Assembly (NCBI GenBank): GCA_000753455.2
Contig: LM994670.1
Span: 2,058,498 to 2,119,503, forward strand
Length of the DNA: 61,006 nucleotides
From: Clostridium jeddahitimonense
GTDB taxonomy: Bacteria > Bacillota > Clostridia > Clostridiales > Clostridiaceae
Direction: 5' to 3'
Shown here: piece by piece, positions 54,859 through 61,006 of the stretch
How positions within the stretch are numbered: the first letter of the stretch is position 1
Layout of the letters: the number at the start of each line of letters is the position of its first letter
Position numbers and translations under genes: made by a program
The notes under the pieces: model-generated
What the model was told of the DNA's origin: nothing
Database searches by the model: none
Seen by the model: only the letters and a program-made list of their open reading frames with translations

Positions 54859-55041
54859 TACCCTCACCCCTTTATATTTATTATATAATATCCTTTATTT
54901 TCATTACAATAAATATAATACCAACTAATAATAAAAATAATCCTGGTAATAAAATTATACCTTTACTGTTAATAAATAATTCATTTAAACACCTCCTGGA
55001 TAACTTAAATTATATCCAGATATAAAGTATCTAAACTAAAA

Positions 55042-55067
55042 AAGATATTGCAGAAATACAATATCTT
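55042..55067 (-). terminator. Terminator after the 55066 gene
   Basis: AAGATATTG and CAATATCTT pair around CAGAAATA; T-run on the minus strand. It just overlaps the stop codon. Confidence 0.65.
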
Positions 55068-55356
55068 AATCTTCAAATACTTCTAAATATTCATCTCCAT
55101 ATTTTGCAGCAAATTCATCTAAGCTATATATTATTATATCAACCTCATTATCGCATACTGGAATTTCTAACACATAAGGCTTTCTTCTAATCATAACCTT
55201 AATATCTGTACTATCTCCACCAAATTCTTTTAATGCTTTTGTTAATACTTTTTTTGAAACTTTATCAACATCTTTATCATATGAAGTTAATTCTAATTCA
55301 TATCCATTTTTATTTAATTCTGCTATTCTTTTTTCTATTAATTCTTTATTTGTCAT
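55066..55356 (-). CDS. Unknown small acidic protein
   Basis: 96 residues, KRIAELNKNGYELELTSYDKDVD then a beta-rich part KVMIRRKPYVLEIPVCDNEVDIIIYSLDEF. Ribosome site AAAGGAATTAATATT before ATG. Between DUF2442 and the R-M system. Family not recognised. Confidence 0.55.
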   Translation of the reverse strand: MTNKELIEKRIAELNKNGYELELTSYDKDVDKVSKKVLTKALKEFGGDSTDIKVMIRRKPYVLEIPVCDNEVDIIIYSLDEFAAKYGDEYLEVFED

Positions 55357-55542
55357 AATATTAATTCCTTTCTGTTAACCATTCTCTTCCTACACGCTTA
55401 ATCAAACATTAATTTTACTATCTTAAACTTATCCGTATATAGAAGAAAATCTCAATTCTCTCTTTACTATTGTAATACATTTCATCTATTTTACCAACAT
55501 TTATAATTATAGCTATATTATATCATATATTTCCATTATGAT

Positions 55543-55579
55543 ACTTATTGTCTGTAGACTTATTGTATTCAAAACAATA
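55543..55579 (+). promoter_or_regulatory. Candidate C-box operator of the R-M system
   Basis: ACTTATTGT occurs twice with a 15-base period (55543-55551 and 55558-55566). GTCTGTAGAC-type symmetry lies between, and TATTGT...ACAATA (55561-55579) forms a further inverted repeat. The controller gene starts at 55606. Controller proteins bind paired symmetric boxes of this kind just upstream of their own gene. Confidence 0.5.
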
Positions 55580-55605
55580 ACATAATAGTAAGGAGGTATA
55601 TTACT

Positions 55606-55815
55606 ATGGATATATGTAATAAATTTGGTTTAAATGTTCAAAAATACAGAATTAAATTAGGCATATCTCAAGAAGAGTTAGCTGAATTATCTGGACTTCA
55701 TAGAACATATATCAGCTCTGTAGAAAGAGGTAAGCGGAGCATATCTTTAAATAATATTGAAAAAATTGCATATGCCCTTAAAATTGATATTTACTTACTA
55801 TTTATATTTGATTAA
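55606..55815 (+). CDS. R-M controller (C) protein, XRE family
   Basis: 69 residues, a single helix-turn-helix: LGISQEELAELSGLHRTYISSVERGKRSISLNNIEKIAYAL. The HRTYISxVERGKRxISLxNI string is the hallmark of type II R-M controller proteins. It would delay restriction gene expression until methylation is complete, by binding the repeats upstream. 14 bases before the restriction gene. Ribosome site AAGGAGG. Confidence 0.85.
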   Translation: MDICNKFGLNVQKYRIKLGISQEELAELSGLHRTYISSVERGKRSISLNNIEKIAYALKIDIYLLFIFD

Positions 55816-55829
55816 GAAAGGAGACTTTT

Positions 55830-56489
55830 GTGAAAATATTAACTTATTCATACAGATTTGCAGAAGAAATTTTACAACATCATAAATATAGTGATATCTA
55901 TTCTGAATTAATTGCGATTTGCCAAGACTGTCCTGTACCAATATATCCTGGTAAGTCAGCAAAGCAAAAAAAATTAGATGTAGTTCAGCAAATTTTAAAT
56001 ACCTATTTTAGATTAAGGCTTACTGATTTTGGCTGGTCATCTGAACCTTATGCTACTCCAGATACTAGCGAGGATAGTTTAAGAAGTGATTTTAAAAAAA
56101 CTTTTACTAATTCTGATGGAGATAAACTTACAGTACAGATGGAGATAGAGTTTGGGAATGTTGCAAGTTCATATAGAAACTATTTTAAATTTCAATTATC
56201 CTACTCTTATGATTTAACAGATATCTGTGTTCTTATTGTCCCTTCATTTGATTTATGCAAAAGAATAGATAGTGGAGTTTCTAATTTTGAAAAAACTATT
56301 AGAGAAATACCTTCTGCTAAACTTTCTATAACCGTTCCAACTCTTGTTATTGGATTATTTAGCGATGGTATTGAATGGAATGTTAAAGATATTGAACCTA
56401 ATTTAGAAATTCTAAAAGGCTCAAAGAAAGAATACTTAAATGAGCATAACAAAATCGTACGAGATTATATTGATAGTCTAAATAATTAA
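55830..56489 (+). CDS. BglII-like type II restriction endonuclease
   Basis: 219 residues, GTG start with AAAGGAG. The segment TSEDSLRSDFKKTFTNSDGDKLTVQMEIEFGNVASSYRNYFKFQLSYS matches the BglII/BstYI family, with an Asp/Glu active site around D...QMEIEFG. It probably cuts a GATC-containing palindrome. Following the controller gene and facing the methyltransferase, it completes a type II system. The exact recognition site cannot be read from sequence. Confidence 0.75.
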   Translation: MKILTYSYRFAEEILQHHKYSDIYSELIAICQDCPVPIYPGKSAKQKKLDVVQQILNTYFRLRLTDFGWSSEPYATPDTSEDSLRSDFKKTFTNSDGDKLTVQMEIEFGNVASSYRNYFKFQLSYSYDLTDICVLIVPSFDLCKRIDSGVSNFEKTIREIPSAKLSITVPTLVIGLFSDGIEWNVKDIEPNLEILKGSKKEYLNEHNKIVRDYIDSLNN

Positions 56490-56505
56490 ATTACTTATAT
56501 AAAAT

Positions 56506-56530
56506 AAACAGGTGCATTTTGCACCTGTTT
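56506..56530. terminator. Bidirectional terminator between restriction and methyltransferase genes
   Basis: AAACAGGTGC and GCACCTGTTT form a perfect ten-base stem around ATTTT between the convergent genes. Confidence 0.75.
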
Positions 56531-57788
56531 AAGCTAATCTATTACCAATTTCTCTAATTACATTTACTGTAACTGCATTTCCAGCCTGTTTCTTTAATTG
56601 TGTTTCTGGAACTCCGGCTTCAACCGCTCTGTTATAATCATCTTCTGAAAAACCTTGAAGCTTCCAATATTCAAGCGAAGTTAATTTTCTAAACTTTTGA
56701 ACTCCATCTACTTCAAATCCAATAACCATCATTTCTCTCCCAGATGAATTAGCCGTTAAGGTTCTAGATGGTTTATCTAAATTATCTGGAAAAGCCATGT
56801 TTCCCATTTTATTTCCACTTTTTTCCCATACCTTAGCTGATTTCGCATGTCTTTGTTTTTCTACTTCACTATCAGATAATATATACTTACTATCAACAGT
56901 ATTGTCTGGTTGAAGCATATCTCTTAATGGAAAATTAATATTGTTTTTATATTTTAATTTACAAGCTACACAATTTCCATTTATCATAATACCCCAATGT
57001 CCCCACGGAGAAACAGTAGTAAACTTGTATTCTTCTAAATCTTGTTCTAAACTATTTGGAGTTTCATTCTTTATAGTATAAATTTTATCTTCTATTAATT
57101 TGAATTTCTTAATACTCTTTTTGTCAACATAGCTTTCAAAATCAGAATACATTGAATATAAATTATTATTAGTTTCATTTATTACTAATTCTTTTATTTC
57201 ACTTCTAATAGGAAATATCCTTCTAAATATATCGTTATCTCTTCTATATGCTATTATGTATACTCTTTCTCTTTTATGAGCAATGTAATCAGCACTATTT
57301 ATTAATTGCCACTCTACATCATATCCAATATTATTAAATTCTTCTAATATTCTCTTAAATGTACACCCTTTATCAACCTCAATAGTTCTTTTAGTTCCAT
57401 CTTCATTCTCTACATAATCTTTTTCACCAGCAGTTAGTAATCCCTTAACATTTTCTAAAAATACAATTCTAGGTCTAGTTTGTCTGACTATGTTAATAAC
57501 ATCAAAAAATAAGTTACCTTTATCTAAATCATTAAATCCTTCTCTACGTCCAGCACGACTAAATGGTTGACATGGAAATCCTCCACAAAAAATATCATAT
57601 TCTGGGATAGTTGTTATATCTACATTTTTTATGTCATTTGCGAAAACTTCATCAACTACATTATGAATAGCACTATAACTTTTTCTAGCATTATTATCAA
57701 TCTCGCAACTGAAAACACATTTATGTCCCGATTGTTCAAGACCTTTTCTAAATCCGCCTATTCCAGCAAAAAAATCTACAAATCTCAC
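56529..57788 (-). CDS. DNA (cytosine-5-)-methyltransferase
   Basis: 419 residues, GTG start. Motif I DFFAGIGGFRKGLE, the catalytic PC in GGFPCQPFSRAG (C73), ENV in VFLENVKGLL, QxRxR-like KRERVYIIAY, a target recognition domain (about 235-330) and motif X QAGNAVTVNVI. It protects the DNA from the BglII-like enzyme encoded opposite. BglII itself pairs with an N4-cytosine enzyme, so this system is a different combination. Confidence 0.9.
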   Translation of the reverse strand: MRFVDFFAGIGGFRKGLEQSGHKCVFSCEIDNNARKSYSAIHNVVDEVFANDIKNVDITTIPEYDIFCGGFPCQPFSRAGRREGFNDLDKGNLFFDVINIVRQTRPRIVFLENVKGLLTAGEKDYVENEDGTKRTIEVDKGCTFKRILEEFNNIGYDVEWQLINSADYIAHKRERVYIIAYRRDNDIFRRIFPIRSEIKELVINETNNNLYSMYSDFESYVDKKSIKKFKLIEDKIYTIKNETPNSLEQDLEEYKFTTVSPWGHWGIMINGNCVACKLKYKNNINFPLRDMLQPDNTVDSKYILSDSEVEKQRHAKSAKVWEKSGNKMGNMAFPDNLDKPSRTLTANSSGREMMVIGFEVDGVQKFRKLTSLEYWKLQGFSEDDYNRAVEAGVPETQLKKQAGNAVTVNVIREIGNRLA

Positions 57789-58493
57789 TCTTTATCACCT
57801 TTATCTTTTATTTCATTAAAGAACATCCGTTTATTTTATTATCTTAACATAAGTAATTACAATTAGTAAAGAATTAAATATTTAATAAATCTAAACTTTG
57901 TTTTAATTATATATTGTTTGGGCATTTATGAGTTACTGAATTTATAATTATTTACCTATATCTATAAAAAATTATAGACATAAGTAAAGTAAAATTGTTT
58001 GGTATATTCATTGAGAACATCATTCAATACTTCTATTATTACTACATTACTGTACATTAACTTTTTCCATATAAAGCTTGTCCTATATGTTTATCTTATG
58101 TTAATGCTTACCCATTCTTTAGAATGCCAAGCTACCACCACAACTATTATTTTTGAATATACTCGCATTCAGGGTTATTGGTTGTTGCTCACCTTGCATA
58201 TCATTAATACCTTACATAAAAGATAATAGAAGTAATTCTCTTATGAAAAATGATATAGCTAATTTACTGCATCGGCTTAGCTCACCTACTAAAATTCTTT
58301 ATAGTAGCTTTAGTGCTTATACTACTTACCTATTCCTAATTTAAGGTATAGGAAATAAACCCTTGCATACAACCTATTTTTTTGATACCATTTAATTGCG
58401 AGTTAAATATGTCAAAAAGGCATACAAAGTTTATTACAAAATATTTAATTTTGAAGGAGATATATGTTATGTATATCTCTTTGTTTTAATCTT
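57789..58493. ncRNA. Gene-free region with many stem-loops, candidate structured RNA
   Basis: No convincing protein in 705 bases. Stems on the plus strand: CATTC-TTTA-GAATG (58113-58126), AGCTAA/TTAGCT (58257-58282), CTACTA/TAGTAG (58286-58307), CCTATTCCT/AGGTATAGG (58329-58352), and at 58457-58479 GAGATATA/TATATCTC followed by TTTGTTTT, a good plus-strand terminator. No plus-strand gene precedes that terminator, so a phage RNA of up to 500 bases ending there is possible. Confidence 0.3.
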
Positions 58494-59498
58494 TTATTTT
58501 TTTATATTCTCTAATGGAGAATATTCTCTATATTTCTTTCTTAAATCTTCTTCTTTCAAATCTAAATATGCTTTTTCTGTAACTGATACGCTAGAATGTC
58601 CTAATATCTTTGATAATACAAATATTGAACCTCCATTCATAAGAAATCTTCTACTAAAATTATTTCTTAATCCATGTGGTGTTATATTCTTATTTATCTT
58701 TGCACGCTTTAAATATTCTCTAAAATTTCTCTCAAAGTTTCCTTGCTCTATTTTTCTATTAGTTCTTTGAGTTGGAAATAATAAATCACTTTCTTGCATA
58801 ACATCTTTAAATTTTATCCATCTTTGTAATAGCTTCTGCATTTCATAACTAAAGAAAACTACTCTATCTTTTCTTCCCTTTGTTATATCCCCATCTAAAA
58901 ATATTGTGCATCTAAATAAATCTATGTTTTCAATTTTCAACTCTAAAGTTTCACCTAATCTCATTCCAGTATCAAATATTAAATTAATAATCGTAAAATC
59001 TCTAAATTCATGAAATTTAGATAAATCTAAAACTTTGATTATCTTTTTATATTCTTCATCTGTTAATTGCTCTTTTGGTTTTCTTGTGACTTTTAAAAAC
59101 TTTATAGAACTAATATTATTTTTCTTAATTATGTTGTTTTCTTCTGCATAACTAAAGAATGCTTTTATATTTCTTAAATAACCATTTATCGTTACATCTG
59201 ATATTTCTTTTCCCACATCATGTCTTTTATCTAAATTAGCTTTATTAATACCTTCTTCACTTGATGCAAAACTATATTTCCCTCTATCTTTTGTAAATAC
59301 TAAATAATCTTCTACAATCTTTTTATTTACTTTATTAATATCTATAATTTCTAATTCTTCCTCTAAATATTTTGAGAATAACATCAAAGTTTGATGATAT
59401 GATTTAATTGTTTTAATTCTCAAATTCTTATAACTACAATACTCCAAATATTCAACAATTATATTGTTTATCGTTTTTGTTTTTTTTATTTTGGGCAT
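58494..59498 (-). CDS. int: Tyrosine integrase of the spo0A prophage
   Basis: About 334 residues from ATG 59498, which has AGGAG ten bases upstream. SAM-like core-binding domain (residues 1-110) and catalytic domain with Arg in FDTGMRLGETLEL, HGLRNNFSRRF, GHSSVSVTEKAYLD (His and nucleophile Tyr). Recombines attP with the 3' end of spo0A. Same strand as spo0A, 150 bases downstream. Its ribosome site is inside a hairpin with a T-run (59499-59547). Confidence 0.92.
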   Translation of the reverse strand: MPKIKKTKTINNIIVEYLEYCSYKNLRIKTIKSYHQTLMLFSKYLEEELEIIDINKVNKKIVEDYLVFTKDRGKYSFASSEEGINKANLDKRHDVGKEISDVTINGYLRNIKAFFSYAEENNIIKKNNISSIKFLKVTRKPKEQLTDEEYKKIIKVLDLSKFHEFRDFTIINLIFDTGMRLGETLELKIENIDLFRCTIFLDGDITKGRKDRVVFFSYEMQKLLQRWIKFKDVMQESDLLFPTQRTNRKIEQGNFERNFREYLKRAKINKNITPHGLRNNFSRRFLMNGGSIFVLSKILGHSSVSVTEKAYLDLKEEDLRKKYREYSPLENIKK

Positions 59499-59547
59499 AA
59501 AAAAATCACTCCTAACATTAGATACCAATCTAATTATTAGAAGTGAT
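59499..59547 (-). terminator. Terminator overlapping the integrase ribosome site
   Basis: Three stems: ATCACT/AGTGAT (59505-59510 with 59542-59547), CTAA/TTAG, and ATTAGAT/ATCTAAT around ACCA, about 17 pairs, followed on the minus strand by seven T and then the ATG of int. The integrase AGGAG is inside the stem. It would stop spo0A transcription and block int translation from any read-through RNA. Confidence 0.8.
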
Positions 59548-59566
59548 GATAGAAATATATTTATTG

Positions 59567-59627
59567 GTTTGAAAATCTCATTTTCATACCCCCATCATTT
59601 ATGTTGATTGCAATGGAATTTTCAAAC
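59567..59627. repeat. 10-base inverted repeat in the right phage arm
   Basis: GTTTGAAAAT (59567-59576) and ATTTTCAAAC (59618-59627), 41 bases apart, between the integrase and the attachment site. Possible arm-type integrase sites. Confidence 0.5.
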
Positions 59628-59646
59628 TTTGGCTCTATTACTAGCC

Positions 59647-60453
59647 TTAAGATACTTTATTCTTTAATCTTAGCTTGTCAGCAATAATTGCTATAAATTC
59701 ACTATTAGTTGGCTTGCCTTTATCATTGTGAACAGTATATCCAAATAGCTTATTAATAGCTTCAATTTGTCCCCTACCCCAAGCAACTTCTATAGCATGT
59801 CTTATAGCTCTTTCAACTCTGGAAGCTGTTGTATTATATTTCTTCGCTATTGAAGGGTATAACTCTTTTGTTACTGCTGATAAAAGTTCCATATCATTAA
59901 CAACCATAGTTATAGCTTCTCTTAAATACATATATCCTTTTATATGAGCTGGAACACCAATCTCATGTATAATATTCGTTATTTCAGTCTCTAAATCCAT
60001 TGGTCCATTTGATGGAAGCACTTCGTTTACTGGCACTGATACTGGTTTCTTTACAACTTCTGTTGAAACAACTCCATTGAACATTTCTCTTATTCTCTTT
60101 GTAAAGATATCCATATCAAATGGTTTCACAACATAATAATCTGCCCCTAATGTTATAGCTCTTTGAGTTATTTTATCTTGTCCAACAGCAGATAAAACTA
60201 TAATTCTTGGGAATTTCTTAAGATTCATTGAATGTAATCTTTCTAATACCCCAAGCCCATCTAAATGTGGCATAATTATATCTAAAACAACTAGATCTGG
60301 CTCTTTTTGCTCAATAAGAGCTAAAGCTTCCTTCCCATCTTTCGCAATACCTGTAACCACTATATCTCTTTGATTTAATAAATAGTCATTCAAAATACTG
60401 CAAAATTCTTTATTATCATCTGCAATTAATACTGAAATTTTATTTGATTCCAT
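59647..60453 (-). CDS. spo0A: Sporulation master regulator Spo0A with phage-supplied C-terminus
   Basis: 268 residues, complete. Receiver domain: acidic pocket [12 protein letters not shown], phospho-acceptor Asp in [22 protein letters not shown] and VVKPFD. DNA-binding domain: [25 protein letters not shown] and [22 protein letters not shown]. The last codons, from about G246 to the stop, come from the phage arm; the displaced host version at 27148 has the same protein and 14 synonymous differences. Phosphorelay output switching the cell to sporulation; it is truncated neither by the phage nor by the repeat. Confidence 0.97.
   Translation of the reverse strand: MESNKISVLIADDNKEFCSILNDYLLNQRDIVVTGIAKDGKEALALIEQKEPDLVVLDIIMPHLDGLGVLERLHSMNLKKFPRIIVLSAVGQDKITQRAITLGADYYVVKPFDMDIFTKRIREMFNGVVSTEVVKKPVSVPVNEVLPSNGPMDLETEITNIIHEIGVPAHIKGYMYLREAITMVVNDMELLSAVTKELYPSIAKKYNTTASRVERAIRHAIEVAWGRGQIEAINKLFGYTVHNDKGKPTNSEFIAIIADKLRLKNKVS
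59708..59715. other. Attachment site, right junction inside spo0A
   Basis: GTTGGCTT, identical to 27209-27216. To its right the spo0A coding sequence is host; to its left, down to the stop at 59647, the codons are the phage version. The alternative core TCTTAGCTTGTC lies at 59668-59679. Confidence 0.65.
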
Positions 60454-60667
60454 TTCCCCTTCTCCTTTACCACGATTTTACATAAATATGTATACCATAT
60501 TCAACCTTCTATAAAAAAACCCTTCAAATTTATAGTTTTTTAATTTTTTGTAAAAAATGTGTTTTTTTCAATATAAATGATATCATATTTGTATTATAAC
60601 ACAAGAAAAAAAAACATAATAGCCTTTTTTACATATTTTTGAAATTTTTCTGACTTTTTTAAAACAA

Positions 60668-60692
60668 AAGCCTACTTAAATAAAGTAGGCCT
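60668..60692 (-). terminator. Terminator of spoIVB
   Basis: AAGCCTACTT and AAGTAGGCCTT pair around AAATA, followed by TTTTGTTTT on the minus strand. Confidence 0.75.
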
Positions 60693-60697
60693 TACTT

Positions 60698-61006
60698 TTA
60701 AGGTAAAATTTCTGCATCTTTTAACATCCATTCGATATAGATACCATATCCATAATCCGGTTTGTTTATCAAAACGTGAGTAACTGCACCAATTATTTTA
60801 TCATTTTGTATTATTGGACTTCCACTCATTCCTTGAACAATTCCTCCAGTACGATTTAATAATTCTTCATCAGTTACTCTAATTACCATGCTTTTAGGAC
60901 CTGGTTTATCTTGTGGCAGTAATTTTACTATCTCAATATCATATAATTTAGGGCCTTCTTCTCCAATTGTAGTTATAATCTGAGCTGGTCCTTCATTTAT
61001 TTCATT
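60698..61006 (-). CDS. spoIVB: SpoIVB serine peptidase, C-terminal part (runs off the window)
   Basis: The last about 102 residues are visible; the rest lies beyond 61006. TGGIVQGMSGSPIIQNDKIIGAVTHVLIN contains the S55 peptidase active serine (GMSGSP). SpoIVB is secreted from the forespore and triggers pro-sigma-K processing in the mother cell. spoIVB directly before spo0A is the conserved order in clostridia and bacilli. Confidence 0.93.
   Translation of the reverse strand, partial: NEINEGPAQIITTIGEEGPKLYDIEIVKLLPQDKPGPKSMVIRVTDEELLNRTGGIVQGMSGSPIIQNDKIIGAVTHVLINKPDYGYGIYIEWMLKDAEILP

Larger units (their letters stand above)
27209..59715. mobile_element. Siphovirus-type prophage integrated in the 3' end of spo0A
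   Basis: Bounded by two homologous spo0A 3' ends. The likely crossover is inside identical runs: GTTGGCTT (27209-27216 and 59708-59715), where homology ends abruptly on the phage side, or the 12-base TCTTAGCTTGTC (27169-27180 and 59668-59679). Gene content: tyrosine integrase, R-M system, AbiH, terminase, HK97-type head, long non-contractile tail, holin, early region with a single-chain RNA polymerase, and plus-strand cargo genes. Size about 32.5 kb. Endolysin, Tal and replication helicase/primase were not found. Confidence 0.93.

Noticed and set aside
54890..55010. Minus-strand hydrophobic 30-codon frame with AGGAGG upstream
   Set aside because: The ATG at the right spacing opens only nine codons; the hydrophobic frame has no start. 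It may be a frameshifted small membrane-protein gene.
57999..58344. Two overlapping plus-strand frames next to the integrase
   Set aside because: No ribosome sites, biased composition; they lie over the structured region.
27209..59715. CRISPR array or tRNA genes in the prophage
   Set aside because: No regular spaced repeats and no cloverleaf sequences were found by eye.

Overview
The window is AT-rich Gram-positive DNA from a spore-forming Clostridium (sensu stricto type). The evidence is gene content and order: spoIVB, spo0A, spoIIM, a xerD-like gene, deoB, pdp, a dacF-type carboxypeptidase, scpA/scpB and ytfJ, with strong AGGAGG ribosome sites and TTG/GTG starts. I cannot name the species from sequence alone. 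Most genes are on the minus strand.

Bases 1-5400 are accessory. They hold a Spo0E-like phosphatase that seems to start at ATT, an agrB-agrD-agrC quorum-sensing operon whose peptide has serine where the ring cysteine is expected, remnants of a decayed prophage (a regulator broken by one stop codon and a terminase small subunit fragment), and a truncated Y-family polymerase gene that keeps its SOS operator. Bases 5440-26920 are chromosomal core: a flavoprotein/ferredoxin-reductase pair, an amino-acid permease, a NUDIX hydrolase, two D-Ala-D-Ala carboxypeptidases, ytfJ, scpAB, a four-gene metal-handling operon (two COG0523 GTPases, a permease, a TIGR03943 protein), mgsA, pdp, deoB, a degenerate XerD, spoIIM, an HD protein and lipoproteins.

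Bases about 27209-59715 are a 32.5-kb siphovirus-type prophage inserted in the 3' end of spo0A. Its right end supplies the last codons of spo0A. The displaced host 3' end (23 codons plus stop) survives at 27148-27219. The two copies differ at 14 of 72 bases, every change is synonymous, and so Spo0A is intact. A terminator overlapping the integrase start separates spo0A from int. From right to left the prophage has the integrase, a 700-bp gene-free region, a complete type II restriction-modification system with controller protein, small genes, AbiH, an HNH gene, a possible cos region, terminase, portal, protease, capsid, connector and tail genes, a tape measure, an elaborated Dit protein with an inserted SH3-like domain, and a holin. 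An early region follows with a 990-residue single-chain RNA polymerase of the YonO/cellular-RdRP type (SGGDYDGD motif), HNH genes, a structured intergenic region and a regulator. Three plus-strand cargo genes (HEPN, a TPR-like partner, DUF4062) stand against the phage direction and look like anti-phage morons.

I found no endolysin, Tal/receptor-binding protein, helicase/primase or clear CI/Cro pair, so the phage is either defective or uses unfamiliar proteins. Nearly every late gene is followed by its own hairpin-plus-T-tract. After the prophage come the body of spo0A and, at the right edge, the 3' end of spoIVB.
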